From Margaritifera margaritifera (Eukaryota > Mollusca > Bivalvia > Unionida > Margaritiferidae): a DNA stretch of 64,000 nucleotides. The stretch covers positions 1,775,001 to 1,839,000 of the forward strand of contig JAQPZY010001692.1 of NCBI GenBank assembly GCA_029931535.1. Direction: 5' to 3'. The notes under the pieces are model-generated. The model worked only from the letters and a program-made list of their open reading frames with translations. It ran no database searches and was not told the DNA's origin. Positions within the stretch are counted from its first letter, which is position 1, and each line of letters opens with the position of its first letter. Both the position numbers and the translations under genes were made by a program. Below, in pieces: positions 27,801-42,800 of this stretch.

Positions 27801-30800
27801 ACTGCTATTGCTTCCCTCGCTCTGCATCCTTTCCTAAATCCAAACTGAGTCTTGCCGATGAAACAATTTGCTTTCGCAGGAAAGGGTGTAACTCCCTAGG
27901 ACTGAACCCCTCCCTCCTTAGGGAAGGGAAAGGAGTCTGAATACTTTCTTCCTTGGCCTCCCCAACCACCTCACCTTGTGAACAACAAGTGTGAGGGAGC
28001 TCTGAACTGAGGCTGCTTGTGAGACTGTTAAGGCTGTGCCAGCTTGAAGAACTTGGAGGAAGGTTCCATAGGGTGGTCAGGATGGGTGCACTTTCTTTTT
28101 AACAGTCTCGGAGCCACTGCCAGGAAATGTGTTGCTGGTCTCTCAAATCCTGTGATGCTACAGAGGGGATAAGGTCACTAAAGAGTATATCTGCCTCAAG
28201 AGATGCAGATCTTAAATGGTTCTTGTTGTGGTCAAGCAAGACCTTAGACATCTCCAAGGTAGCATCCTTGCAAAGGTGAAGAAGCTCCGCTGAGAGCACT
28301 ACTGCATGGAGAGTGCATGACAACACATTTTTGCTGAAGCCCCGCTGGAGACAATGATTCCGCCTTCAAGAGACTGAAGTAAGATGTCTAAAAGAGATCG
28401 TCATGCAAGGCGATCGTCACTAGAGTGCAGGCCTTAAGTTCTGAGGCCTCTAAGGTTTTCACTGAGAGGCAAGCCCAGGCCCCAGCTGATATCCCCACTT
28501 GTGATGCAAGGGGGGGGGGTTAAGGAGCCAAACCGGAGAATGAACTCGAAAGCTGGGGACAGACAGCAGCAGTCAGAGCTTAGAAGGGGGCACAGACCAC
28601 CCCTTCTGCTGCGTGGTGAACTCTGATCCCCAAGAAAACTTCTTTTCACCGTAGGGATTAAACAGGAACATAGGGAAGGGATGTCTATCCGATCCCTGTC
28701 CCTAGGCAGGTTAATACAATTCCAACCACTGCTCTTCCCTCTCAGGAAGGCACAATTCACTTATCTCTGTCACCAGGACACTGACTTTGAGAGGGTGCTG
28801 GCTCATTTCCAACCAGGAGGCGTGACTCACTCTCAGGCATTTTCCCTCCCTTGGGAGAGCTAAGAATCGATCCCTCACCCGCACTGATGGCACTGAAACA
28901 AGCATCAGGGATCCTTGGCCTTTAAACATTCTCAGAACCACAGAGGTCACAGTATGTTCCTGTCCCATTGGGGCAGTAGTCTTTCCCAACACAGAAAGAG
29001 ATCCAGAATGGAAGGGGTTGTCTAGTGATGGTGAGAAGGAAGAAGGATCCTTATTCCTCCCTCTGTATGTGCAGCAACTTTCTGCTCAGTACACAATTGG
29101 CATGTGAGGTGCATGTTCTATGGGGTCTTCCTGTGCATGCACTTACCCACACCCTGCAACATACTAAGCTCTGAAAGAGAATAAAATCACACAAAACAAA
29201 AAATCCAGAACCCAAACAGAGTATACAATATGTACCCTAGCATGGGAACTATGCAAAGCAAGGTGCAAAAACCTTCAAAGTTAACATAAGGAACACAGAA
29301 AAGACTCAAATAAAGCAAGGACTGGGGAGATAAACACTCAGTTGACGCAAAAAGGTATGCAAATGGCCTAAAAGACATTTAAAGATGACAATGAAGACGA
29401 ATTTCAATGAATGATATAGCACTCGTGTACTATGCACAAGTCGAAGGGAGAAAGAGGAAGGTATTCCTTATGTTGGCAATGACTACCGATTCAGACTTGG
29501 ATCATGTTCTTTTCAATTATGGCCCTCCAATACTAAATGGAGGATGGAATAATTAGCTTTGTCTGTGAAATAGGAGTGCCAGAAAAGGAAAGCAATGCAA
29601 TACTAGCAGATTATGTATTACTGCTATTAAAATTTCCATGGAATATTGTGTTGCCTGCAAACAGGGTTAGGATGTATGTTAAATGAGTTCAATGTGAAAT
29701 CTTGATATTGATGATGATGATGCTACTACCATAACTCCCTAAATGGGTAATTCCTACATCAAGTAATTTTGAAAGATTTGGATGGACATGTATTTTAATA
29801 ATTTGGAACATTTCACAAAGAATGTTATTTGTAATAGAGACACAACTTACCCTTTAGGATTCATGACACTGACATCCCCACAATCACAGGCTCCTCCAGC
29901 CTGACTACGAAACATGTTGAAGTCATGCCCCTCATGGTTCCCTGCCTGGAAACATTCAGCACACAGAGACATGCATGGTGATATCCCACATGTCCGACAC
30001 CTATATGCAACGAAGTTGGCTGTCCATACCAAGCCACAAGTCACAGCATTGTCATACTGTCGTACTGAAATGATTACATTCTTATTTGGCATCAAATTGT
30101 GTCCTAAAACATAGCAAACATTAAGAAAAAAATGCTAAAGTCCTGACATCGTAATCTCAAAACTTTTTAAGCATGAAACTCAAAGTCTGGCAACTCTTAC
30201 AAGATATAACTTATCACACAACATACAGATCATCTTAACTTTGCTACCTAAACTAGCACGCTAAATTTCAATGGCATAGGTATACTCCAAGTATCATAGC
30301 CCAATATTCTCAGAACCATTAAAGCAAGAAACAAGAGCTCAAAGTCCCAAACCTTTGACAGTCTATATCTTATATAAGAATAAAGCTAGAATAACAGAAC
30401 TTTTTAATTTTTCTTTAGTTTCTCGACTAGACTGCCAAATTACCATGGTATAGGTTTATCCAAAGTATAATTTGTTTTGAGCTTTACGCTGAGTTTCTTG
30501 CTCAAAAAACTTCACAGAATCTGGGGCCAGAGTTATCTAGCATTTTGAAAGTGATGGCTAATGCTACAAGTCCAATTTTGGGGGGAAAACTAAAAGTGTA
30601 AAACCAGAGATTAAAGTCCTGGAAGAATAGACCCTCACTGCTGACAGCTCTTCTGGCCTTTCATAGTTCTAGAGCCAACTCCTGTCGTACATTTATTTTG
30701 AGGTCTCAGCCCAGTTGAGAATATTGCAAGGTTTTACCTATTGGTAAGAGGGTGGGTGAGGAACACTATCTATGAGACTAATAGATTCAAAGAAACCAAT

Positions 30801-33800
30801 TTTTGGAGTTAAACATGTTTTTTCAATAAAACTTACCTGCTCAGGATGTTAGAAAATCATCTACCTCACAAATGATTCAGCCCTGCCAAGCGAAAAAAAA
30901 ATGTTCACAAACATTTTGGCCTGTTTTAGCAATTAAGAGTTAAAATGTTATCTGTTATCTGCTCACTGAGATGAAAATCAAAGGAGATTGGGCTATCTTT
31001 GGACAGATGGCCTGGCACCAAATCCCATCATTTTCAGTTACTGCTTGAGCACAAACGCATGTTCTTCCATGGAAGAAACTGCAGTGGTGGCATGGGAGGT
31101 AATGCCCATATTCTGATAGGATATGCATTGTTAAAGAAACACATTTTACTCCAAAAATTGGTATCTTCAAATACATTAACCTATTCAGAATATATCAGGG
31201 TTGGTAAAAGTTGGAGGGAATTAATCTCCATACCCTAGAGTTAGCTTTTGCTCCAGTCTCCTAATGTATGCAAAGCATGTTAGAGTTTTGTGTGAGAAAT
31301 GGGTTAGCACAGAACAAAAGTCATCTAGTGCTAACATATCTCCATTGGTCCCCCGCTTAGGTAAGGACTCCTACTGAAAGTACTCAATGGTCCAGCACTC
31401 TCTGTTTTAACACTACTAGAATAGTACCATATGGTGCAGCACTCATTCATATATAGTAAAACCGATTCCAGTGACCTTTGCTATGAGCAACCACCTGTCA
31501 TTTACAACCAAAATCATCATGCATGGATCGTTTTCCTATATAAATGCACTGTCATGAGCAACTATCTGCTAAATGTGACCAGTAAGCACGAATTTTTGGC
31601 AAAATATATGTTTCAACACTGTTATCAGTGACCATATCGTTAAATGAGATATAACACTACAGACCTTTATTTTTAATCCTTTGTAACCATGACTGCTAAG
31701 TAGGATCTGCATGCTGAGTGCAGATTGTTCTGAACTTAGATGCACAACAACAACAAATGAGAGAAAAAGTTGTCTGGTTACCAGTTTCATTAGAATTATA
31801 AAGTAAATTTGTATGCTGAAGACCATTAACCAGACTCATGCACTAGCCAAATTGCCCCTGCATTGCCATGTTGTCAAAATCCCTATACAACTAACCATGC
31901 CATCTTTAAAGGATTAGCAATCATGGATGCACATTGTCAGTTCAAAGCTTTGTATTGTTTGTTGAGCTGCTGTGAAAACCTGCACAATGGCAATAATGTC
32001 ATAATGAGAGATCTTCTCACAGAGTTTTCACTGTAACGCGAGGGTACTGCTTTAAATCATTTGTCTTTGGAGTTACAATATGTAATGACCTGGGTGACTG
32101 AGGACTTTGTTGTTTTCTCTTATTAAGATATTTGCTTTTTTGGGATGAGTTAATTGTATAGTTATTGTAAAGGTTTGTTTTCTTTGTTGCTTTATCAATG
32201 ATAATGTCAATATTACCCGCAGAGCAAGCTGAAAGTGTCAGAGATCTCATCTGTTCATCTTAGTGCATCTGTTAATCCTTCTTTTTAATGAGCTGATCCA
32301 TATATTAATTATAACAAGGTAGTTTGGGGCTTTTGATTGTAAATAAATTTACTGAGTAAGTGTGATCATAACTAACTGTACAATTTTTGGACAGGATAAG
32401 CAAATGTTACCTTATAGCTAACTTTGCAATTTATATGCCATAATGTCAACAGACTACATGTGAATTTCAAATAAAAATGGTAACATTTATGATTGATGTA
32501 TATTTTAGTGCTATATAATTTTTAATATGAACACTTGTAGTATTTTAACAAGAACTATAAATAAAGAACAAAATATATGTACAGTAATTATGGGTATTTA
32601 TCCTTCTTAAACCCAGTTGAATTTCAACCTTAAAAACTGCCGGCTCAAAATAAAAAGTACAAGGTTAAGTCAATGCAACAATATAACAAAAAAAATATCA
32701 CAGTGTTGGAAAAGTAGACTACACAGGTGGAAAAGTACAGTAGACAGTAATTTAACTGGTGGCTTGTTGCTTGTGAGAAGGTTACATCATAGGAAGTTAA
32801 TATTTATAAAGTATTTAAAGAAATTAAAGTGTGATAAGTGGATGAATGATGATCAAGCAAATGGACAAAAATGTCACAAATATTTAAAGTGAAGAACTGC
32901 AAATAGCAAAAGGCACATCTACATCACTAGTTTAATATGTGTACCAAATTTAAAAAAAACAAAACATCTTAAATGGATTTGGAGGTTTGTTCCAGAAACA
33001 AAAGTGCAGATAATGCATGGATGGTCAAAATCATTCAAAATATTAAAACTGAATAATTGTGAATAGCAAAGGGCATATCTGGACCACTAGTCTAATATGT
33101 ATAATAAGATTCATAGAGATATCTTTGACAGTTTTGTAGTTATGCTCTGGAAATGAAAGTGAGTTACAGGTGGATGGATGAACAGGCAAATGGATACAAA
33201 TGTTCAAAACATTGAAATTGATGAATTGAGAACAGTAAAAGGCACATCTACACCACAAGTCCCATAGGTGTACCAAATTTCAAAGATACATGAATTTTAA
33301 AAGGTTTTGGAGTTTTTGCCCCAGAAACCAAAGTGTGAATAATGGATTTATGGACAAACAGATGGATAAAAACATTAAAAATATTGAAACTTGTAATCAT
33401 GAATAGCACAAGGCACATCTACACCATTAGTATAATATGTGTACCAAATTTCAGAGATAACTGAAACGGTATTAGAGTTTTACTCCATAAATGAAACTGG
33501 ATAATGGATAAATGGATTGACAGGTAAGCAGATCAAAACATTAAATACTAAAACTCATGAATTGTGAATAGCAAAAGGCACATCTGGACCACTAGTTTAA
33601 GATGTGTGCCAGATTTCATACAGATATCTTGAATGGTTTTGGAGATATGCTCTGGAAACATACAAAATAATGAAACAGAAGAATCGTGAATAGCAAAAAG
33701 GCACATCTGAGTTTCACAGAGAATCATTTACCTTAAATGTTTTGAGAATTATGCCCTGTAAATGAAAATGTTTATGGACAGGCAGATGGAAATAGCAGTG

Positions 33801-36800
33801 CTGCACCTTGAGTGAACCCAGGGAACATTTTCCCACATATAACAGCCAGTGTCCCCTAAATTTAACAAATCCTCCTATCTTGATAATGACAGTACAAGGG
33901 GAGAGAGGTACACAATGTGTCCCCTTGAGAGCTCAACCAGAGTGCAACAGTGTATAGTGAGAGCTATACTCCATCCTTGGATAATGAGAGGGACAGGGTC
34001 TTATGGAAACAATTTTCACTTCTGCAAAGGCAGCAGAAACATAGTAACCCAAGTTGCTACAAAGCTGCTGAGAGACCTAGGAAGGTAGCCTATTGCACTG
34101 CTGATATAGGTCCCACCTGGTCAAACTCAGCCCTTTGGGATGAAAGGTGTCTCAGATAGAAGCTGACAAATGTCATATCAGATGTCCATCTTACAGCTAA
34201 ACCAGTATATGCATATCTTGAGTGTACCATAGCAGCAACTGTATTAAGATCCTTGCATTTTAAATGTATGCTCTTGTTAGTGGGCTCATGATGACTGGGT
34301 GCATTCTTTGATCTTTATTTCTGGCAAAACTTTTCAAAATGATTTTTACTGGTTAAATCCCTGGGATGTGAAAACCACCTACAGGGTATTATGTTGGTAA
34401 CACCAATGATTACACCAGGGGACCTTTTCATTATTGTATCATGAACTTAATAGTATTCCTTACATACTTTCACCATTTTTCTCCACCAATCCACATGTAT
34501 TAAAACTTCTTGACTCTTATTTCAACACTATAGTAGCAAAATTACATTTTAAAAAATTACATATGTCACTTTAATTGATGCAACATTTACATCATAAATG
34601 GCACTTTCATACCTGCCAACCTTTCAGACAGTCATGGGTTTTTCTGGAGATTAAAAAGTGGGTTTTGTGGTTCCAAAAGGGGAGGTGGAGGTCAGTGCAC
34701 ATGACCAAATTTGTTGTACAATTGAGAATAAGTTGCATGCCTGTAGAAAATGACTGGAAGTTTTAATAAAAGAAGATAAAGAACTAGTTTTATTGATACA
34801 TCCACACTTCAAACAAAACTAGCTGATAAACTTAGCATTTTTATAGATCATCACTATTCAAACACACACAAACACAATCACAACCACTGTGACAGATATT
34901 TAAAAAAAAAATAGAAGTGTGTTCCTGTCTTTAAAATCCATTATCAAACAAAATCAGAGTTCAGTTGGCATTCACTTTCTACCATTGATGATTTAGTCAT
35001 GAATTACTCGGACTGGACTCGGCAATACAGCATTAACTTGTAGATGCATACTTTGTTGCTCTCAATGATTCACAGGAGGGCATGCAGGTGATGCATGTTT
35101 TATTAGTGTTCCTTTTTGCACTCAGAAGAGACTGGATGATGGTCTACTCTTGTTCATACAGGTACTTCCCCAAGAGTCTTGGTTAATTTTTTCAGAGCAT
35201 TGAAAATGATATTTCTGCATCTGTGTTATTGTGAGGGAGTGTCAAACATGCAATGGCCATGTTATGGATGGTGCTGGCTTTAAAAAAGTTGTCGCCAACA
35301 AAATCGCAAATCTCATTATTTTGTCGCCAATTTTCAAAAAGTGTCGCCAAGCAAGGAGTAAGTATTTTTCCATGTCTATTAATGTAGTAGGCAATGAAAA
35401 TTAAAAAAGATGGAGTATTTATTACTTTATTGACAGCAAACAACACAACCACAATATTACAGAATAAATCATTGCATGACTGTTTTGTATGCTTATTGTT
35501 TTGCACTATTAATATGTTGTTTCATAAAAATAATAACATCGAATGTCACATGAGTATGCGTCATGCCCACTTGCTGAATGCAGTTTCAAAGTCGAAGTCT
35601 CCTTCACATTCGTACGTGCCAATTCTCATTAGGTTCTCTCTCTTTGATGTACTTAACTACAGACAAATTGGGTTGTTCCACTTAGTGTACTTTACCTATG
35701 CAAATTAACCTAATGGGCTCTCCCTCAGCAGTGCTCAAAGGATTTGACATGACACATCACCCTAGCTATTGTGAGCCAATTCAATAAATCTCTGAAAGGT
35801 GTCTGTTTATCGCTGACCGCCTTACCTTTTAATTGTCTTTAAATAGTTGTATAAACTGACCGACTTTTTATCATATTAAATGATACACTGTATTCAGTTT
35901 ATTACAGACTCAGTATTTGTAAATTTCTTGTGTCGGCTGAACAGTAGAATGTTAAGCTGCCTGTCTTAGCTAGACGAGAACCGTGTATATTTCAGTGTCA
36001 AAGGGTCACAGGAGTGTGATTGATACATCCTGTCGTGTGCCTCAAAGCCTTATTATGTACATGTTTCAATATAGTTTTCTAAAGTTTCTAAAGACTACAG
36101 TTCAAGACTAGTTTTCTTTATAATATTTTCTTCTTTTTTTTTGGCCCGCACTGACACACGGATAATCAGCACACGGAAAATCGAGAGTATGCCTCCTATG
36201 TGTATAGGATTTATTGAAAATAGTTTACCTCTTATAGGGCAAGAAAGCCTTATACATGAATACATTTGCGTAAAATCAATTTATGTATGAGAATAAAGGG
36301 TAACCTTGGAAATATTCAATCGGGATGGACCTAATCGTTTGAATGTAAAATTCTTGAAGATTGTCCGAAAAATATGAAACACATATCACAGAACATCAGT
36401 TTTAATTTTCTATCATATCTCAGCCACGGACGCCCAAATTTCAAAAAAAAAAAAAAAGATTAGTGGTCGTTTGGTCGATTGTAGCTATAGTATGGGCCCG
36501 TTCCATTCTGAATCGTACACCACTGTATAAAATGTGCACATGCTAAATTCCATGTAAAATATGAATTACATATTTTTCACTCCTTTTTTTTTTTTTTTTT
36601 TACCAAATCAGTGATGAATACAAATAAAGATAGAAATGTAAAATCAAATAGTTAATACTTTTATTGTAAGGTGCACGGTTGTGATGTGGATCTATACTGT
36701 ATTACCATACAAGATGCCTACTACTTTAATGACTATGACTATAATAAATGGATACAAAACAACATTAACAAAATTCTCTAAATCATATGTCATTCTATAA

Positions 36801-39800
36801 CTCATAAATATGTCAGATAATTAGATTATAGATTTTTATCATTTTTATATCATATGTTAAACATTCCACAAAAAATGCAGTATGAACATAAGTGTCTTCA
36901 CCATCTAAATATATTTAATTCATATTTACATGGCATTTAGTATGCCAGCAGTTTGATTAAGATTTAAAAAGAGCTTGTAATGTAGACATTATAATTATTA
37001 TTATTATTATTATTATTGATCTTGTTGAAAATACAAATAATTCCTAAATATAAGTGTAAATGTCTGATAAACATATAAATCATTATTATTAAAATTATTT
37101 ATTTTTCAATCTGATTCAATTTCTTAATTTTAAAATTGTGATACAAAATATCAGCATTATTAAACAATATTATTTCTATTTTTATTTGTATTCATTTTTG
37201 ATCTGGAAAAAAGCATTGTCATCTGAATATTTTAATTATTATTTGAATTATTACTTATTCTGCATGCATGTGTACATGTTTTTTTTTTTTTTTTTTTGGT
37301 CTTCTATAATAATAATAATAATAATAATAATAGTAATAATAATAATAATGTATACATTTCTTGCTATTTTAAATGTACTTGATTATGATTTTTACAAAAA
37401 TATTATAATGCTATTTTTATCCAGACTTCATTATTTTGGAATGTGTGGCATATAATTTAAAAAAATGATAAAGTCTGTATTCTACTTACATTACATTTTT
37501 ATGATTCAGATAATTGTTTACACTCGAGTTTCGTAGCCTTTGTTTAAATTTTATTGATTATTACGGATAATATTGTGCACGTTTTATACAGTATAAATGT
37601 ACCGACTTTTAGTTTTATCTGCGCGAGGATCCGCGTCGCAACCATGCACCCTCCCATGTGTTTTAGGCAGTGCTTGTACTATAAATAGCATTTTCTTTAA
37701 CATTGCACTCGCCGTTAACAACTTTATCTTTGCAAATTAAAAAAGTATGCATAGACGGAACAAGGTTTGGTTTGAAATTTTGTAAGGTATAAAGAGATTA
37801 AATAATCCTCAGCTAGATAGTAACTGGCCCAGGTAAATACTTTCGAAGACAGAAGGTGGTGTACGATTCAGAATGGAATGGGCCAATACTAAAGTCATGA
37901 CTATTGGAGTTTATCACCGCATACAGTACTCAGGCCAGATGTCAGCATAAGCGGTCAATATGAACAAAGGATTTGTTTATGTAACAATAGAGAGATTCCA
38001 GTGCATTGTATACCCAAGTTTGCGGCTTCCTGTCGTGGTGCCTTTGAATTCCTCCACTCCAAACCCAAGATTGTATATACAAGTTTTAACAGCCAAAAAC
38101 ATTGTCACCCAAAAAATCGCCAGATGGTATATTTTGTCGCCAATCAGGAAAAAAAATTGCAATTTGCGACATTGGCGATGCCCAGCGTGATCCCTGATCA
38201 TGTCAAATCTTGGCATTCCTGATGGCTGATGATGGCTACATTTCAACATTGTGCCTTCAAACAGGAATTCCACATCAATATTGCTCTATAACTCTACCAC
38301 TCCAACAACCAAAATAATAACACTTTGCTTTTTCATGATTACATTGTGGTGTAAACTCCAACTTGAAGAAACTGCCACTGATCATAAATTAGCCAATAAT
38401 CTTGAACAAAGATGACTTAACTGTCTCATGCAACTCGCAGGTATCGAAATTAACACTAATCTGCTATCCCATGGTTAGTGATTTTGTTGATGGATCACTA
38501 ACACCCACCCATCACTAATCCATTGAAAAGTACCGCTGTTCAACAGTTAAAAAGTGGCAGTGAGTTGGCATTCCCTTTAATGATTAGTTGATCTCTTTAT
38601 TGTGTTAATTAATTAATCTGCTTATTAAATTAATTGAATACCAACCAACATCCTGCATTTAAGAATGTACAATAAATGCTCATGGCACAAATGGTCAGGT
38701 GTTAAACATTCATCCACTCATCAAGCAAATCACTGTGATTACTGTCAAAACGGTCTTCACATATGTGGAACTACACTGTAGCATGATGTACTGCCACCAA
38801 GCAGTGATTTCATTACTGATGAGAACAAAAGATATTGGGCATCAGGCTAGTATCGACCAATCGAAAAAGGTCATGTTTGCCAACTCAATGAATATTCCAG
38901 AACTGTACTGAACAATGTGTTTTTATATTTATGTCATTGCTGATAAACATTTAGTGCACTGTGCAGTGACAACTGTAAACATATGGAAGTATTTGTAAGG
39001 TGCACAGCCGCTACTGAAACAGCAGAAATTAGATGATGACAAAAGAGAGCGAGCTCGCATATATGATCAAGAGATATATCAGGCTAGTATAGACCAATCG
39101 AAAAAGGTCATGTCTGCAAGAATAAGAAGAATAAGAAAGTACCAGAAATGCTGAGAAAATGAACACAAACAGCTTAAGTATAACCCCAGAGAGGCTGTGA
39201 TGTTGTGCACTGTCTTTCTCTAACAAGTATTCGAAGAAACATGAAAGTGCATGGGATACTTCATTCATGAGTCTTGTTGGTGAATTGCAGTTATTGTTTT
39301 GAGTTATTATTAATGAATAAAAATGTTGAATTAGAAACTGAACTTTTATTTTGGTGACCCTGTGGGTTAGTGAGAAAAAAAAATCCTAATTTCGAGCCCT
39401 GTGCAAGGTAATGAAGTGTAATAACTATTGATTCTTCAACACACATTCCTGATTTACCTAACTTCCAATGAATTAGGTTGTTCCCATTTACCAATGCAAA
39501 TCAGCCTAATGGGCTTTCCCACAGCAATGCTCAAAGAACTAGCAACAAAAATCATCCACCTATTGTCAAATCAATTAAGTCATTTGTGGAATGTTGGTTG
39601 TTTATCTCTTACTGCCTTTACCTATTAATTACATCTATGACAATAAATGGCAGGAATGATTCTGCTATATTAATCTGGGCTGCCTGCAGCCCCAATTTCC
39701 ATTGGCTGGGCTGCCTGCAGCCCCAATTTCCATTAGCTGGCCCATAATAATTTTTTTTTAAATATCACCCCACCCCACCCCCGTTCCCATACAAAGTAAG

Positions 39801-42800
39801 TAAATCTTGCTTGTCAGAATTTTTCCCCCATTCCAATGTCATCTGTAACATGTTTTACTGGATTGGAACCATAATTTTACCAATTTTCCTTACCAAAAGT
39901 CGTCTTGATCATACAAAAGCTTGGCATTGCTTTTGTAAGTTCATGTAAGCATAATAAGTATTTGGATTCCCCCAAACTATGTGTAATGCAAAAGAGTTGA
40001 CAAGCAACTAGACAGCTCCTCCATTTTCATAGCAACAGGTATATATTCCTTCCTTAATTAGATCAATGTTATGGAATAGCTGTTTGGATAGTTGATAATA
40101 CATGCTGGTAATAACTGATAAACATATTTACTGCTTTGAATTGCTTAAAATGAATAGAGGGCCAGAGATTTGTTTGCCAAAGTATACTTGGAGACATTTG
40201 GTCTATCATGAAATGCTAAATGACTTTTTCAACTTGAATTATAATGAACCATATCATTTTTTTTATAACATTCTATTTCACAATTTTTTTATTGAAAAGA
40301 GAATAGTTTTTAATAGTGTTCAATATTCTAGTTTCTTGACTTGAGAAATATGCTGTTAAAGACTCCTATATTTTAGAACAACATAATTTAATTCAATGTG
40401 AAACTGAATAAAGGTGCCATATAATCAGAGAGGACTTTTATTCCAAATAACACCTGTATTAAGGATTTGTTCCAAGTTAGCTGTTTTTTTTTTTATATAC
40501 CAAAGAACACAACAACTACAAAAAGGCAACGACTCTACAAAACAAGAACCAAATGATATCACTAATTTTGGTTTACACTATACACAAAGCCTTGTAATAC
40601 TAAATTATTATATTTTTAATCTGCTATAAAGAGAAATCTGACAAAAATTGCATGAGTGTTGAAGGATAGGAAATTAGAAACCATCCATATATATATATAT
40701 GTATATTACAGAAATTTGTTGTCAGAAAATTCATGTTGCATCTCAGCTGACACAGTTTTCCAAACATTTATTAGTTATTATAAGTTGCCCATGTTACTTT
40801 ATTTTGAAACACCAGATTAGCAGATTAGGAGCAATTTATTTATATCCATATGAATTGAGATAATGCCTCATAGGTATTTCGTAAAATAACTTATTATGGT
40901 TCAGAAAAAGATGTAATGTAAGCCACCAATGGAATGCTGTCCTACAATTACTGCAATAACATTAAAAATATCCAACTGATGTTGTGATTAATGTGTGATA
41001 ACGGAGACACCGATGAACCAATATTATTTACTATATTGAACATTAGGATCAGTACTTATATGAAAACTCTAATCTTTAATTGGTTGGAGATGTAAGAGGA
41101 CAACATTTTTGCTTCTTGACTAAAGATTATGAAACAAATTAGAGGAAGTTTCCAAATGAATAATCATCAACTTGAAAGATTTAAGTTAACAGAATTCTTT
41201 TACATTCTTGTTTTGTAGTTTTATTAGATTACTATTTTTAATTTGGGTAATTTAAAGTTTCATGTCATATGTTACATCCATGGCTTTATTCGGTTCAGCA
41301 AAAGATGTAACTTCAGACACAAATGACTCTTAGTCTGACAATTATCATAATATCATTGAAAATTTCAAACTGATGTTGCAATTGTTTGACAGTGGAGACA
41401 CCAAAGAACCAATCTTACTTATTATATTGAACATGAAGTTCAGTATATGAAAATTGTAATCATTAATTGGTTGGTGATGTAATAGGACACCATATTTGCA
41501 TTTTTTTAAAGATTATGAAACACATTAGAGGACTCTCCAAATGAATAATCATCAACTTTAAGATTTAAGTTGACAGAATTGTTTTTACATCCTTTTTTGT
41601 GGTTTGATTGGGTTATTATTCTTATTTGGGTAATTTAAATTTTTGTGTCCTTTATTACATCCATGGCAAGGATTCTTCTTTTCCATTTGACGACTGAAAG
41701 CACCCACTGTCACATTACATAATCTTATACAATTATTCTAAGCTGGGTAATTTTTAAAATTTTTGTTATCCTTACAGATAAGTCATGCTGTTTTGTTTTT
41801 TTTTTATATTGAAGAAATATGATGTTAAACCCACTTACACTGCATCACTCCATGGACTGGGGACAGTGGGGTACATGCTGGACCGGGGATGGTGGCATTT
41901 ATGGTACATCTCAGCTATCTAATATGCCCACAACATGCTTTTTTGTCTCATATATTGATTGCATGTGACAACTCATTCTTTTCTCCAAGAATTACTGTTA
42001 TGAAATAATTCTCGATCCAGTATTTTTTTTTAAAAGTATCATTTAAACTTGAAATCTAACAAGTACATTACAATGGACACAACTGGTTATCCAGCATCAC
42101 CTAGCTGGAGAATCTCAACTTCTTGAAAATCAGTTGCAACACTCTAACCATCTCTGCATGAATTTAAATCATTCACCAATTTATAACTAATGAAACTAGT
42201 TTCTATCTTTACTGACCAAAAGTTCCATAACAGATGGTTGTTTACACAGGCGCAACTATGGCAAGAAAGTAGGCATATTTCCCCTTCATCTTCCAATCAA
42301 CAAAAAAAAAAAAAAAATGCTTTGTGTGATGTCAGCCTATTGTAAATGGGTTGCATCTAGATGTTATAAAAAAAACACTTCTTGACACAGACAATGTCAG
42401 CTATTTTTTTAGTTGACAAATCAATTTACAAAATTTGGAACAATGAGTTCAAGATTCTATTGTTGCTATCTTTTTAAAACTTGTATGATGAATTAGGTCA
42501 CCAAATGTACTTTCCTTGCAAGGTCAAACATGGTCGGGAATTTATGAGACTGACATAAATTTATCTGATTTTGAGACATAATGATACGAATGTTACGTCC
42601 AACATAATTTGATGATTTTTTAAATTTTTATTTCATTCTGAGGATCTCTCCATGATTTTGAATATGTATAGTTATGCTTTCTCAGTAATTTTAATGCCAA
42701 TGACTGTACTCTTATTGAACAACTGGCATTATAAAGGCAATTAATCCTGAGACCCTCATTGCAGACAAAATAATGCTTGGGAATGTCCTTAACATTTTGC

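Larger units (their letters stand above)
21976..29850 (-). other. UBR3 intron 2
   Basis: This intron holds a 1.5-kb TIR element, the second ~145-bp repeat block, DIRS-type recombinase and gag-like remnants, a 49-bp tandem repeat and a LINE fragment, each listed separately. Nothing was recognised in 29170-29845. Confidence 0.6.
35263..38196. mobile_element. hAT-like non-autonomous element, copy 1, containing a TA transposon
   Basis: The left end TATGGATGGTGCTGGC corresponds to CAGGGATGGTGCTGGC in copy 2; the right end, reversed, is CAGGGATCACGC. Both ends carry 'gtcgcc...aaaatcgc' motifs. The body is nearly identical to 59781-61658, apart from the nested 36488-37891 insertion and a ~350-bp deletion near 36440. 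The flanking CATGT (35258-35262) reappears two bases after the right end, consistent with a 5-bp target duplication. No intact transposase was found. Confidence 0.8.
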
